Assembly: GCA_020536535.1 (NCBI GenBank)
Contig: JAHLWZ010000150.1
Coordinates: forward strand, 27,589-71,476
Reading direction: 5' to 3'
Length of the DNA stretch: 43,888 nucleotides
Origin: Pelomyxa schiedti
Taxonomy: Eukaryota; Evosea; Pelobiontida; Pelomyxidae
The translations under genes were made by a program, and so were the position numbers. Below, piece after piece: positions 9,507-22,204 of the stretch. Position 1 is the first letter of the stretch, and each line of letters starts with the position of its first letter. The notes under the pieces are model-generated. The model searched no databases. It worked only from the letters and a program-made list of their open reading frames with translations, and was not told the origin of the DNA.

Positions 9507-12500
9507 TCAAGGCCTGTGTTGGGCCACACAATCCAACAACGAGGCAACCAAGGCAGTCCACCCAGTCTGATGCGATGCACCAGCACCACGCCCTGTGTCA
9601 CCACAGAAGTACTCATAGAACACCACACAATCCTGGCCATCACAAGTCCACAAGGAAGTGTTGTTGGTGCTGCTTGTGTGTGCTGTCGGGGAGCTCGACG
9701 TGGATGGCGTTGCACTCACGGAAAAAGGCCTAACTGGGTGGCAGGTGCAGGTTCCCTTTGTTGGGCATGAACAGGGAGGAAGGAGCATAATGCTGGTAAG
9801 CCTCCGGCATATGTCCAGGCTGATTTCCTGCGATTTGAGGTATTTAGTTCTCGTATCTACGGGGTTTTTGTGTTTGGTGGAAGATGTAAAACTCAACCTC
9901 GAGAGTGACTTTTGGGCCATGTGGATAGGGGTGACTGTGTAAGAAAGAGGACTGGTAGAATCGCCCGTATAGTTGCAGTGCTTCCACTATAAGTACATTT
10001 ACGGGGAACCAAACAGGGCCACGCCAATTTGAGTTGCCTCCAAACATGTCCGAATCGGATTCCGCTGTAATGAACGTGGATTTAAATTTGAGTACATTAC
10101 CTCGGGAAGAGATAAACCTGGGGTGTAGGAGACAACATGTGGGGTTCCTATCGGGCATATGGGACACTGGATATTAACTTGTGATTTGGAGAGGGAGCGA
10201 AGTCCATAGGGACTTAGAAACTCATCTTCTGCGGACATGAATCTGGATGGAATTACTATTTCATCCTAATTTGAAATAGAAGACTTACTGCAAAAGACTG
10301 GAAAGTCTATGTAAAGGAACCAAGGCAAGTAGTAAATCACAAGTACCACTAGTGGAACATTTGCGCGCCACATGCTTGTATTTTCTCAGTTGAAGGAATT
10401 GTTCAATGATATACTGACCTGTGCCAGGTTCGGCCTGTTGGCGAGGAACCAGACCATCCGTCTCGTGAAATTTGGCAGTAGGTCTTGGTCTGCTTTAGAT
10501 ATTATCTGATGGCATTAGCAGAAACAATATTTTGTACTTCTACTTGAACAGCGATGATTGGAAGCAGCCCCACAATGGATCGGCATTTAATTTTTTTTAC
10601 CACTCCATGCACCATAACTTGATCATAATAGAATGAATCAACAGTGTCCCATAAGCCAGAGCCTCCAATATTCTTTTACTAAAGTTGGGAAAGACCAAAA
10701 GAGTTGAAGACAACATTGATGGCGTCTATAATGGATATAAAGTGCTCAAAAAATTTGCTAGCCATGTCCTCATATCTACAGATAGATGAGAATGAAATAG
10801 CTATTCTTTGAGGGACTCACACAATATTGTGTTGTGTTGCAAGTATAAGAGAAATACGAAGCATAATTCCACAAAAAAATCCCATCCAGGCAGTACCATC
10901 AGCTTGCTCAAGGCTTCCTCCACTTTTTTTTCAAAAAAATTTCTAAGAAATTCGTTTTATATAAGACTTGAAAGTACCCAGGAAGTGGCTTACTCCGATC
11001 AAAGAGACCCACATTATCCAATCCCAAAAACCCTGGAGCATTTTTAAAAAGGAATAAATTGTAATAGAATTTACCGCCAGAGAATAAGTTCCTCCCTGAA
11101 GGATCTTTTCTGTTCACCCACCATGTGAAATTGAGTAAAAGCTTGTGAAAGCATCGTTCCAAAAACGCGAAGTCAGTGCCACCAGTAGATTCCCAAACTC
11201 GCAAGCAGCTCCATGCATGAACTGGGGGATTGACATCACTGAAATTAAACTCATATGCAGGCAGCTGACCATTTGGGTGCATGTACCTAAATGGCGTTTG
11301 TATCAAGGCTATTGGTAGGGGATATATACCATTCCCTGGTAAAGAGTAAAAGCTGTTGTTTGGCAAAAAAAGGATCAATTTTTGACATAGGCACCATGTG
11401 AAAGGCCAGATCCCACAAGGCAAACCATCTACACAATTAGTAAAGGAGCACCATAAGGGATTGCACACGGATATTCCCATTTGTCAGGCATTGAGATAAT
11501 ATCGTTCATAAAGCAGTGCTGTGTGCTAATATTAGAATTTTCCCAGAAATTAAGAATGAAAAGCACCTGCCAGTCAGAATTTCTGATGGCGTACCGTTGT
11601 GGGGGAGGAGGGGGATATGCTGGATCTCCTGTAAGCCACTCTATAGGAAAAGTAAGTGCAGAAAGGCATTTTTCAGAAAAATACCAGGTACAGAGTAATG
11701 ATAAAATTGCTTGGACCATAAAAGACCAGCACAAGCCTTTCGGTATATCATTTTCTCATCAGTAGTGAGATTGCTTGGTATAATGGATGCATAGAAGTCA
11801 TCAGCTTCTTGCTTTCTTTTCTCAAATATGAGAATGGCTTCTTCTTCTGTAATTGGGACTGCCCCTGATGCTGCCTCTCGCAATTGGAGAAAAACAACAC
11901 CAGATTCTTGTGGAGGGATAGAGGGAAATTTGAACCACGCACTGCACTTGGTTCCAATTCCTCGTTCATTGCAAGCTTTGCTCTCATTTGCGATAACTCG
12001 TCGGTTAATGCCATCTTTGGTGAAACCACACTTGTTTGGTACTCCATACAAAGTATGCATATTTGTCTCATTCCCAGTGAACAGAAGCTCTGGTTGCACT
12101 AAGGAGGCACTGGAAAGTGTGGGAAACCAATGAAACTTTCCAAGGGTCTCATGTTGGGCGACTATATAGCTCCCACTGGTTGTGGAAACAGCAGTGAGAA
12201 GTGGCCTGTTTGTGCAACCCTCGTGCTTGCAATCCCTGAAAATTGATCAGTGAAAAGAAAAAGAAACAAGAGTTGCCACAGGTAAAACACTTAATCAAGG
12301 CACAAATACCATCAATTTAGCAGGACAAATAACAAACCATGACCATGTGTTGCGGAACCACAGGGTAGGTAAAATGTCAAGTGAAGCTGATTGTGTGTTA
12401 CTCATATTTTTTGCAGTAATTTTCATGAGCAAATCATTGTCTGACACCTTGGCATACTCGACAACAACATCAAAATATGAATTGTCAACAAAAGCACTTG

Positions 12501-13170
12501 TGTCAGTGATTTCATATTCAGGTTCCTTCCGTGTTCTAGATTTGTTTGCTGCTACAAGTGTTGCATATGGGAATGCACTATGAGGATATTTGTAAGAAGC
12601 TTTGAGGTAAGATGATGTAGGGGTGGCATCAATATGGAAATAAAGCTCCTACAAAAGAGAGGAAGAATCAGAACATGTGAAGCCAAAAATAGTAACCTTG
12701 ACATCTTCTCCATGATTTCCCTGAGAATTTGTAAGTCCAAATAGGCGCTCTTTAAGAATGTGATCGTGGTGGTTCCACAGGGCCACAGAAAAGCACAGCC
12801 TACATTTTCTATCACAAATTCCCAGCAATCCGTCCTCTCCCCAGCGATAAGCCCGGCTAATGCAAGCCCGTTAATACAACGCCACTCCTTCCTGATTGCA
12901 TACCACACAGCCTGCTCAAAAGGAAAATACTTCCACACATCTCCATCATGGGACTATCCAAACCAAGCATTAATCCCAATTTCCACCACCCATAAGTAAA
13001 AAAAAAAAAAAAAAAAAAAAGCCAAAAAACCAAAAAAAACCTACGTAGTCTTCTCTTACAGTTCCCCATTGCCTGTCAGATAAATATGGTCCCCACCTCT
13101 TCCAGTCATTTCCCCCTGGTGTTCTAGCACTCTCAGTCCTCAGTCTCTCCCACTCAGCGTTGCTGCTCAT
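9507..13170 (-). CDS. GH63/MGH1-like glycoside hydrolase (glucosidase family)
   Basis: Large gene with about a dozen exons and introns near 40-60 nt. It starts [18 protein letters not shown], then [20 protein letters not shown]. After splicing come [65 protein letters not shown], then [25 protein letters not shown] and [37 protein letters not shown] and finally [19 protein letters not shown]. This is the (alpha/alpha)6-barrel family related to mannosyl-oligosaccharide glucosidase (GH63) and MGH1-like enzymes. The acidic residues in EFNFSDV and the Glu of the C-terminal EYFCGD are the likely catalytic sites by family position. No signal peptide is seen, so it is probably cytosolic; the sugar substrate is not known. 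It shares a 147-bp promoter region with the TFIIIC gene. Confidence 0.85.
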
Positions 13171-13317
13171 CTCACGAACGTCACACCGTGTGGCAGGAGT
13201 AAAATACCGGCTCTGCTGCCAAAACTTCCAACAACCACAGAAAACCCAAAACCAAAACGAAAACCAACAACAAACAAAAAAAAAAAAAAAAAGCAGAGGG
13301 GGGTGGTGCGGTACTGC
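13171..13317. promoter_or_regulatory. Bidirectional promoter region between GH63-like and TFIIIC genes
   Basis: The two start codons face away from each other with 147 bases between them. The region holds an A-rich block of about 40 bases (AACAAACAAA and an 18-base A run) close to the plus-strand start. No TATA box is clear. Promoter function is inferred from position only. Confidence 0.45.
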
Positions 13318-13550
13318 ATGTCGTACGACACGCGAAGTAAGCGACGAGCGACGCAGAGGAGACAAGCACCGTTGAGCTTTCCTGCCACTCCTTCGGCGCC
13401 CGCGGGCGACCGGTCGGCTCACGCTCCGCCTTCGTCGTCCCCGCTTAATGTGAGTGGTTCTGGCACGGCGGAAACAAGTGCGAGCACGGCGCCAAGGCAG
13501 ACTGTGTTGGAGCAAATGATGGTGCTACTGTCTGCCAGTTCTTCTGCCCC

Positions 13551-13581
<31 letters not shown>

Positions 13582-16324
13582 ATCATCGACGCACAGGAAC
13601 AACAACAACAACCGTGCGGCGAGGCTAAGCCATCCCCACAGCCGGCCTTGGTACAGTTGCGAATTGGTGCTCAAGGCCAGATACAAAAAGACATACCTCC
13701 TCCAACATCCGAGCAAGTTGCACACAAGGAAGGTGAAGTGAAAATCCCACCAACCTCATGTGAAGGGGGTGACAAGAATGTGACTTCTCCTCCACCATCA
13801 ACAATCCACAGTAACGCACAAATACCTACTGAATCAACAACTGCCAAAGAAAAAGACCCGGTTGCAGAGTATGTACCAATCTCTTTACTTGAATATGTCA
13901 CAGAATGCGTAAGGTCCTCACAAAAAGAAGCTACTGAGACATCTCAAAATGAAAGTCAGAGCAGAAAAAGAGGAAGGAGTGAGGAAAAGGGACCTAAAAG
14001 CAAAAAGAAGGGTTCCCATAAATCTCAGGGACAAGCCAAAAAAAAGTCTTCACCAAGAAAATCCACATCAAAAAAAACTGCCACAAAGAAGACCAGGAAA
14101 AAATCAGATAGTGATAGTGATTTTTCTAATACTTCCTGTGTGAGTAGTGCAAGTTCTAACGAAAGTTCGGAGTACGCAGAGGATGCCTCTGAATCTAGTC
14201 CCCCTCAAGGTGACAATCTTCTTTGCATTAGTATTCTAATCTCCCCTAAGCAAAGAAGTCCAGGAAGGAAAGAAAGATTGGTTAGAGTTCTCCTAATCTT
14301 CTTCCATGGTCTTACAAATGAGTAGACAAGAAACGAAAACCAGCATTCCACAAAGGGAGTCATTTTTCCCCTTACCCAAGGACTAAGTACAACCCTTTTT
14401 AATAGCTTGGAGCTCATTCACTCATTTCCATAAGGATTCCAAATGAACCTTTGGCACTGGCATTTCCCTTGTGGACACCAAAGTTTTCTTCAGTGACCGA
14501 GTACATTCCATTTTCCAAAGAAAACTTGTATCAACACAACATTCCAAAGGGACCCTCTGTCTTATTTTCCGCAAGCACTCCAAAATTCCTTCAAATTCTG
14601 CCCTCGGGAGGCGAGAGTAGTGATTGACCCATTTCACTCGTCAAAACAGAGCTGCTCCGTTACGAAAACTCATACACACCACTTTTTAAATGCCTGTGGG
14701 CCTGTTTGGGCAATGAGTTGGTGCCCTTTTACACACAAAGCTGGTTTCTACCCTTTCTTTTTATTAGATAAACTAATGAGAAATCTAAGTTTGTACACTT
14801 TGCTGATTATTTGTCACATCAAGAAATGCAGTATTTGGCGATTTCAACCCATAAAACAAGGCAAACTCAACATTCTGTTTCGAAGACATACACAGGCAAA
14901 GGTATCATACAGCTCTGGCAGATTCCTGTTACTGGATCTGAGTATGTCCTTCTCTTTGTGGATGGGCTTGGCCCGTTTGTTTACTTAAAATCAAGGGATG
15001 CCAAGTTTGTTTTCGGAATCGCACATAATGCAGATACGGTTTGGGATCTCCACTGGTTACCGACAGGAGGATATATGGAGGCATCGAAAAATGCTCCACC
15101 TGAGAACATGGGAAGGCTTGGCGTTATCGCAGCGGCACTTAGTGATGGTTCAATCAATGTATACTGTGTCCCACCCCCAGAGAGTTTACCAGCCTTCGAC
15201 GGTACTTTTTCAAATATAATTAAAAGTCTCATGTTCACATAAGAATCCCTACCTTTGGATAAACGCGTAATAATGCTTGAACCTTCGTGGACAACACGAC
15301 TCCAAGATCAGGCTTATATTGTTTCCTTGCGTTGGAGCCCCTTTTCTCAGTTTTATCCTCTTCTTTTGGCTGGTGGCTCTGATGGTACGTTCTATCCAGC
15401 CACTTAAAATGATCATGCTCTAATTTACTGCAAAGGAAACGTGTATGTATGGAACACTGCCGAGCCTTGTGCATGTGGCCCCATATTTCAGTGTGCCTGC
15501 TCGTCTCATGGAGTTCAGGGAGTGTGCTGGTCACCGTTGGACCCACTGATTTTTGCCGCCTGGGGAAAGTCATCCCCTGTTGTGCTGAGCATATTCAACA
15601 CTCAAAAGCCACAGGCACCGCTCCTGTCCCTGCAACTACCCAGCACAGGTTTGTGGTAGAACTTCAACAATAACTAACCCACTCTAAGGATGGGGTGCAC
15701 ACATTGAATGGTCGGAGTTACCTCAACCAGCTGTGGTGGGTGCATCTGATAATGGGTCCATAATTTACAACAGCTCGTTCATCAGCCACAAAAACTTAAT
15801 GTCACATGCTGTTCACTTTTTCAAGTCGGGGGCTCACTATCTGGCCTATAATCACCGTTTGCATCTAATGGCTACCTGCACAGAAGATGGGATAATTGCA
15901 CTGGTGCCAAATTATAAACGGGTTCGTTTCTTGGAGGAGTTTCAACTTACGTGACCAAACATAGCCAAAATCCGACTCAGCCGTCCACCCTGAAGGAGCC
16001 GCGCTTATTTTGGGAACTCTGGAGCAAGAAACTGTTCCGCCTACCTCTTCTTCTCCCTGTGTTTGTGATGCACCCGACTCTGTTGCCAAAGAGAGATGTT
16101 TTGTATTTTCTCATACTAACCGGGAGCTGGTTCCAACACCAGAAGAGTCATGGGTTACAGACAAAATGACACCACTCTACAGGTTCTTTCTTCCCTTTTG
16201 CTTCCACCACCTAAGAAGCAAATATAGGGTATGCTGGAACCCAAACGAAATTGCTTCCAACATGATAGCTTGTGGTGGGTTCTGTGGCCTTGTTTTTGTG
16301 TTCCCTGTTGCTGAACAACCCTGA
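13318..16324 (+). CDS. TFIIIC WD40 subunit, GTF3C2 (TFIIIC110)-like
   Basis: Multi-exon gene. The N-terminal 300 residues are disordered: a poly-Gln tract, then Lys/Arg/Ser-rich basic and acidic patches ([23 protein letters not shown]), as in TFIIIC110. After a long intron (about 14213-14422) the folded part shows the order seen in GTF3C2: [132 protein letters not shown] and a terminal [11 protein letters not shown]. This beta-propeller helps recruit Pol III to tRNA and 5S genes. I start at the ATG at 13318; an open frame from a GTG at 13303 precedes it. The TGA stop overlaps AATAAA. Confidence 0.75.
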
Positions 16325-16519
16325 ATAAAAACTATTCAGTTTTTTCCACTTTTTCCGAAGTTTTTCACACTTCCCCAACATCCCCGGAATGCGCTCTCAA
16401 CTTCATCAACTCCCGCTTCGGGACAAATCTCGAGGAAACTTCCCAGACGGCTGGCTTTTTATCCAAAAGCCACTTGGTAGAAAAACACACAAAAAAAACC
16501 CAGCACCTCCCTGACAGCC

Positions 16520-17723
16520 ATGGCTACAAGATGTTACAGCCCGGAGATGGACGTTAGAGACCTTCAAGCTGCCCTTGCGAGTATTTCCCTTCCCCCATAA
16601 GTTGATACCTTGGATCACCCTGGAACTAGAGGACAAGCAGGATGCACTTGTTGATTTCTTTGGAGGACGCCCGAGAGACCACATAATCAGAGCCGGGATG
16701 ATGCTTGAGGGGCAGTCCCTTGGGGGCCTTGAAATGGCTGCAATGGGCCAAGAACAGCACTTCCGAGACATGATGGTATCACTCGGTATATTATCTTGCC
16801 TGTTTCATCATCGTCGTTTACTAAGTTGAACCTCAGCAAAGACATGGAGAAAAGATATTGCAAAGCAAGTTCATGATGCCATCTCAGGCGTTGGCACTGA
16901 TGACAAGGCATTGATCGATATCTTTTCCAGTTCATCGATGGGGGATGTGGGTCTGTCTACTCATGTGAGTTGGCTACTCACTGTGAGGTCTTTTCAACTA
17001 ACTATGTGCGTGTTTCCAGTCCTACGAGGAGAAGTATCACACCACCATGGAGGGAGATGTTGCTAAAGATACCAGTGGGGACTACAAAAAGACTTTGCTG
17101 GCAATAATCAGAGTCAGAGGATTCACAGTTCCCCATTTTAGATTTCTTACATTTGGGTTTCCAAACTAGGGCACCACTGGCAACACTGCGCTCGCGGCAT
17201 CCCTGCGAGCTGCGAGAACAGTTGAAGAGCACGCACTGGCACTTCACGCATCAGGCGAAGGCCGAATCGGCACCAATGAGGATGTCTTCATCGAACTGCT
17301 GACCACCTACTATCAGAATTCCCCAGAGCACATACAAGGAATCTGTGCCCATTATCAGAAGACATACGGCCACTCTCTCCAGACTGCAATTGAAAGAGAG
17401 ACCAGTGGGAAGTTCAGAGATCTGTTGATTGCCCTGTCGCTCCCCAGGGATGTTTACGTGGCTCGTCGCGTGCACGACGCCATTCAGAGTAAGTCACTTC
17501 ACTCCATTGTGCTTACGCCTCTGACAAGATTCCACAACAAAACACAATAGACTCAGACAAGGCACTCATCAAGCGATTGTGTACCCTCAACCCTCGCGAC
17601 ACTTTGGTATCAGCAGGGCAATTATACGCTACGGAACACGGTGACCTTACAGCGGCATTAACCACGGCCTTTGGCAGTTCCAGTTTCGGCAAGCTCCTGT
17701 GCCGTCTCTTCCAGCCCCTCTGA
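16520..17723 (+). CDS. Annexin
   Basis: Five or six exons. Annexins bind acidic phospholipids in a Ca2+-dependent way at the membrane surface. Repeat 1 is degenerate (DALVDFFGGRPRDHIIRA, no GxGT loop). Repeat 2 is clear: VHDAISGVGTDDKALIDIF, then SYEEKYHTTMEGDVAKDTSG after an intron. Repeat 3 has HASGEGRIGTNEDVFIELL and YGHSLQTAIERETSGKF. Repeat 4 has VHDAIQ joined to DSDKALIKRLCTLNPRDTLV and ends FGKLLCRLFQPL. GxGT-type calcium loops are visible in repeats 2 and 3 only, so calcium binding may be reduced. The first intron is about 49 nt, between LA and KDKQDALVD. The stop codon overlaps AATAAA. Confidence 0.9.
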
Positions 17724-17940
17724 ATAAACAACTAAACAAAAAAAACCAAAACCCCAAATTGTTCGAAAATTCCGCATGCCATCTTAGTTTGAGAGACACT
17801 CCTCAACGGTCAACCAACACCCTCGGCTTTGATCACGAGGGCCACCCTACCATGGGTCGGTGTCATCCCTCAGACAATGATTTCGCATCACAGTGAAGTT
17901 TTTCTGCTAAACCCGGCTGTGAGAATTTTGTGTGCTGTTC

Positions 17941-19357
17941 ATGTATCGAGTGGACAGTGACTCTGACGACGACGACGAGGAGCCGCCGCCGTCTCCTACG
18001 TTCGACGTAGTTGGCGGCTACTACGACGCGGTGCTGATGGCCGGACGACAACAAGCTGCCGGTTCGTCGTCGGCTGCGCAACTTGCGCCCGAGACCGAGA
18101 ACAACCCAGGCTCGGCGCCCTCCGTGGCAATGTCGATTATGGGAGTAACAAACATCACCCACAAGGCATCTTCATCAACACACGACCCCCACACAACAAC
18201 AACAAAACAAAAAACACAATTACAACAGCCCCCACATCAAAACGCCAAGAAGAAAGGCACAACAGCAAACGATATCAAGAAAATGAAAAAGAGAGACAAG
18301 GCCAGGAGAAGAACCAAGCTGAGGGACTTCAACTCGTCGTTTTGTGATTTGCCAAATGTGGTGGAATTCGCGGAAGACCAGGACGGCGGAAATAGCAGCA
18401 GTCCAAGTAGCATCCGTGACTACAGTGGCTCGGAAGTTCCTGCAAAAGTCTACGAGCATGTGGTCATGGTGCCCCCTGTGGCTGGAGAAGCGTGAGTTTT
18501 TTTTGCTTGCTTTTACCGATAAGTTTTTTGTTATGTTAGGCGTAGGATATCGGCATATTCTCACGGAGTTTGTTATTATTGTAAGAGAATTAATATAATA
18601 TACATTAATATTAAACGTCGCCTGTGTATACCGTTTATCACCTGATATCCTAATACTAGTTTTTGTTTTTGGTACTTTATAATAGCACTCCCCTGCTGGC
18701 TGAACCTAATTGTTTGCAGTTGTGCCTTCCTCCATTTTGCCTGTGGTATGCCTTCAAAATCAAATTGCCTCCCCCACATAAAATTTTTTTCATCAGCACC
18801 CGAGGTATTCCACTGACGACCAAGAGTTCTCAGTTGGATGGTTCTCCTGGGGAAGAATTCTTGCTACGTGGATCAAATTACTACTCGTAATCACAATGGG
18901 AACATGGATTCTACTCAACCTTGATTACTTCTCCATGGGAGAAGGGGAATGTATCGCAGTTCGCAAAACCTTTGCCGGCTCAATTATTGTCTTATTTATA
19001 TCTGTCCTGGGTGATGCTGCCCGCCTAGGAATTCACTCATACCGCGTTTACAAAAGAAACAATGTATTTAGTAGCTTCCCAAAAATGTTTTTCCTTAACC
19101 CACATCAAACCTGTTAGGTTCCCTCATTTGCGCTGTGGCTCTGGGATATTTTGCAAGCCGCCATTGACTCCCTCCTATTCTTCATTCTTGCCATCCTGGC
19201 CACTCTCACACCACTATTATCTGGAAATTGTGTCGAGGATGAGATCCTTACAGCAGTTCCATGCCTTGCATTTGGAGCCACTATGTGCCTAATCACAATT
19301 CTACACGCTCTGTGGTGGGTAGTTCTTGCAATCCTCACGATGCGGTCAAGGCAGTAG
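17941..19357 (+). CDS. Orphan four-pass membrane protein with disordered N-terminus
   Basis: Not recognised. Exon 1 (17941-18494) encodes about 185 residues of polar, low-complexity sequence: SDSDDDDEEPPPSP, a Thr/Gln/Lys-rich stretch and a basic patch KKMKKRDKARRRTK. Middle exons between 18540 and 18800 are uncertain. The C-terminal half has four hydrophobic segments: around WIKLLLVITMGTWILLNL, FAGSIIVLFISVLGDAARLG, LLFFILAILATLTPLL and MCLITILHALWWVVLAIL. An exon ending YRVYKRNN joins in phase to VPSFALWLWDIL, which fixes one intron (about 19063-19117). Short loops with a conserved-looking Cys pair (GEGEC, GNCVED) recall tetraspan or MARVEL-type proteins, but I cannot assign it. Confidence 0.6.
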
Positions 19358-19469
19358 TAACACCAAAACTTTTCATTGGGTGCTGATCAACAACCCAAAG
19401 AGATTGTATTTTTGGCTTAGTAATACCAAAATTGCTTTCTTGAGATAACAAACAGCGTTGTTGGCCGCG

Positions 19470-20809
19470 ATGTCGGGACAGGGGGGTAGAAGTAAAATAG
19501 GATTGAAAGTGTTGAGTTTGCATGGTGACACAATGGAGTTTGTTTTGGAAAATGCGGAACCGGAGGTTGCAAATGCCCTTAGAAGGTGTCAAATGCACTT
19601 GTGCCAGTAAATGTCCGCGGTGATGAGGGTAATAACGGCATCACTTGTAATAGGGTTATACTTGCTGAGGTGCCCACAATGGCCATTGATCTGGTCTCTG
19701 TGGTAGAGAATACATCGGTATTGCCAAGTGAGTTCATTGCACACAGGCTTGGGTTGATACCTCTGGTCTGCAAGAACGTTGACAAGTTCCTGTATACAAA
19801 GGTTCAAGATATTACGAAAATGATGTGTTAGTTAACCAACTGTGATAAGGATTGTGATTGTATGGAATACTGCCCAAAGTGCTCGGTGACGTTCACTCTC
19901 GACGTGGAATGTCAGGCTGATATCCCTTACAAAGTGACATCAAACGATCTTCACTCCGAAGCAGGGAATGAGGACGTTTTTCCTGTGCACGGGTTAGGCT
20001 TGGACATTGTTACCGTTTATTCCTGAATGTGAGATAATAGGGGTACCGACGGATCTGAAGGAATCCTCATTGTGAAGTTGAAGAAAGGTCAGCGCATGTC
20101 ATTACGGTAAATGAGCTCAGCGCGAGATCTCTGTCTATGTCTAATAGGAATTCAGTGCAACTGCAAAAAAGGGTACGGGAATGGAACACGCGAAATGGTC
20201 GCCAGTCAGCTGTGTGACTTACCACTATGCACCCAAAGTGGTCCTTGACCAATCAATCCTCAGTGAGATGACAGCGGACCAAAAAGAGGCCTTGTAAGTA
20301 AACAGAGAACTGAACATATCTTACTCTTACAGAATTCTGAAAGTTTTATTAATTTGTTGGCGATGGATACAGACCTAATTCTACACAAAACAACAGAGTT
20401 GACTGCTGTCCCACCAAAGTTTTTGAACTGAAGGAAGGAATTGTCACTGTGACAAATGAAAGTCACTGTATGTTCTGTGATGAGTGTGTGCACTGCTGCA
20501 CTCGAATCAATAAAGAAGGTGCCGTAAAGATTTCTTTGAGGCCTGAGAGGTGTCTCTTCACTGTTGAGGTAACAAGTTCATTCGTTTTTAAATATATTTT
20601 ATTTATTTAGTAAATACCAATATATTGCCACCAGCAAAATTGTAAATATACCTCTCAAGCAATGGTAGCCATAATAATAAAAAAAACAGACAACTGGGGT
20701 GATGGAACCTGAAGAAATCGTGTTGTCAGCATTGAACGTGATCAAGGAGAAGCTGCTGGTTGTCAAGCAATCACTAAATGACGCCTCTGATTCTTTGGGC
20801 TGCACCTAA
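19470..20809 (+). CDS. RNA polymerase II subunit RPB3, copy A
   Basis: About eight exons. RPB3 pairs with RPB11 to nucleate Pol II assembly. The first exon reads [20 protein letters not shown] and ends ANALRR; the second begins [20 protein letters not shown] and holds [13 protein letters not shown]. Next comes the zinc loop [65 protein letters not shown] and, at the end, [19 protein letters not shown]. Between these lies [12 protein letters not shown], a ferredoxin-like cysteine cluster in the place where archaeal subunit D carries its Fe-S domain. The intron after FLYTK is only about 30 nt. A diverged second copy lies 1.4 kb downstream. Confidence 0.92.
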
Positions 20810-21077
20810 GCACATCGTCTTCTATTTCAGTTTGTGAGACAAAGCAGAGGTCATCCACAATGTTTCCTTTTATGTTTAAACACCAACTCCGTTGTGTCAT
20901 TCAAAGCCGTGCTGGTTGTCGTATACCAGAGCAAATCCACAAAGAGACGGAAAAAACAAAACAGTGGAATAAGATACAGAAAGTTGTAGGTAGATACCAG
21001 ACAAGGAACAACACACAATTGTACAATATTCATTTTCTTGGTATGTATGTTACTGCGGTAGATAGAGCTGCACAACA

Positions 21078-22103
21078 CTACAGCTTTGGATAGGGTGGGA
21101 GAGACGTGAGGACGTCATCAAAAGATACATCATTGTTGAAAACAACGGTGCTGGGGGAGGCAGGAGGGGAGGTTGTGTATGGTGGTACCATGCCCCACAT
21201 AGGAATGACAACTTGTTCATATGCATTGTACACTGCGGTAGCAACAGAGTGCAGGGCAGAAGTGTTTTTTGTTTTCAGTGAATTCCGCACTGCTGCTGGA
21301 ATTTCAAGTTGGACTGCGGGGATGCCTAAAGATACACTTTGGTGACTGAAAGTGGCCACATTAGCACCAGGACCCCAGTAGCCGTGCATCGATGGATTGG
21401 GATCAACTGTACAATGAAAGTGATGAGGCTCTGTGCTGTCAAATGCGTTTGGAGCTACTACTATGTCAACTGTAGACAAAGCTCGTTCTATTCCAGTGCA
21501 CAATGAAGATTTGAGGGCCTGTGTAAAGGCAGTTTGAGGTTTCCACAGAACTTCCATTGGAGCCATCCCCACATCAATGCAACAAGAATTTGATCGGTCG
21601 GCTTTGCCATGAACGTCCTGAGAATGTCATGAATGGAGATTAAAGGGACGACAGAAAAGCAATTGGCAGACCACAAGTAAGCAAGGAATCCGTGAAGCTA
21701 CCCAACGTTCCTTGAATTCCTCCAAGGCCATATGCCAGGGTGACATTCCAAACTGCTCAGTGGATAAGAAGTTGGGGTCAAGGTCATTCTCCAACGGGGC
21801 CTTTGGCTGTGGGTTCCAAATCATGAAAGAACCTCCCGAGGCCAATGCCGGGTTGTTTCTGGACTGTGCTATCTGCGCAATTGCACCAGCCAGCGAAACG
21901 CAAATAGACGCGGTGTAGAATTCAGCAGCGTGAACATCGCGAGCAGGCGATGCAGGAAAACCACGGTACAAGTTTCGCGAGTGAGGCGCCGAGAAAACGA
22001 TGGGTCCGCGCATGCAAAAAAGATAACGCGAGGACCACGTAAATGGCCTCTCCGTGTTGGCACTAGCACCACCGTTTCTCGTAGATCCCGTAGCTCCCCT
22101 CAT
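21078..22103 (-). CDS. N-formylglutamate amidohydrolase-like metallohydrolase
   Basis: Two exons, 22103-21702 and 21617-21078, with a GT-AG intron that joins FKERW to DVHGKADR in phase; about 313 residues. Family-like landmarks: an N-terminal IVFSAPHSRNLYRG (the SPHSG-type zinc motif), NDLDPNFL, SPWHMALEEF, then DVHGK followed by DVGMAP, and a late IPAVQLEIPAAVR, which matches the H-A-LQLEI element of FGases. These are spaced as in that family, whose bacterial members hydrolyse N-formyl-glutamate in histidine breakdown. The eukaryotic substrate is unknown. It ends in a Pro-rich stretch before the stop. It lies between the two RPB3 copies and shares a 101-bp promoter space with copy B. Confidence 0.5.
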
Positions 22104-22204
22104 CTCACTTCTTTGTATGATGAAATGAAGAAAGGCGGCTGTTATTTGACAAGCGAAACTATCAGATTCTGTTCTTTTTTTCCTTGTTTCAGTGGGTGAC
22201 ACGA

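Noticed and set aside
20450-20500. A separate ferredoxin gene
   Set aside because: The Cys cluster is in phase with RPB3 exons on both sides and recurs at the same place in copy B.
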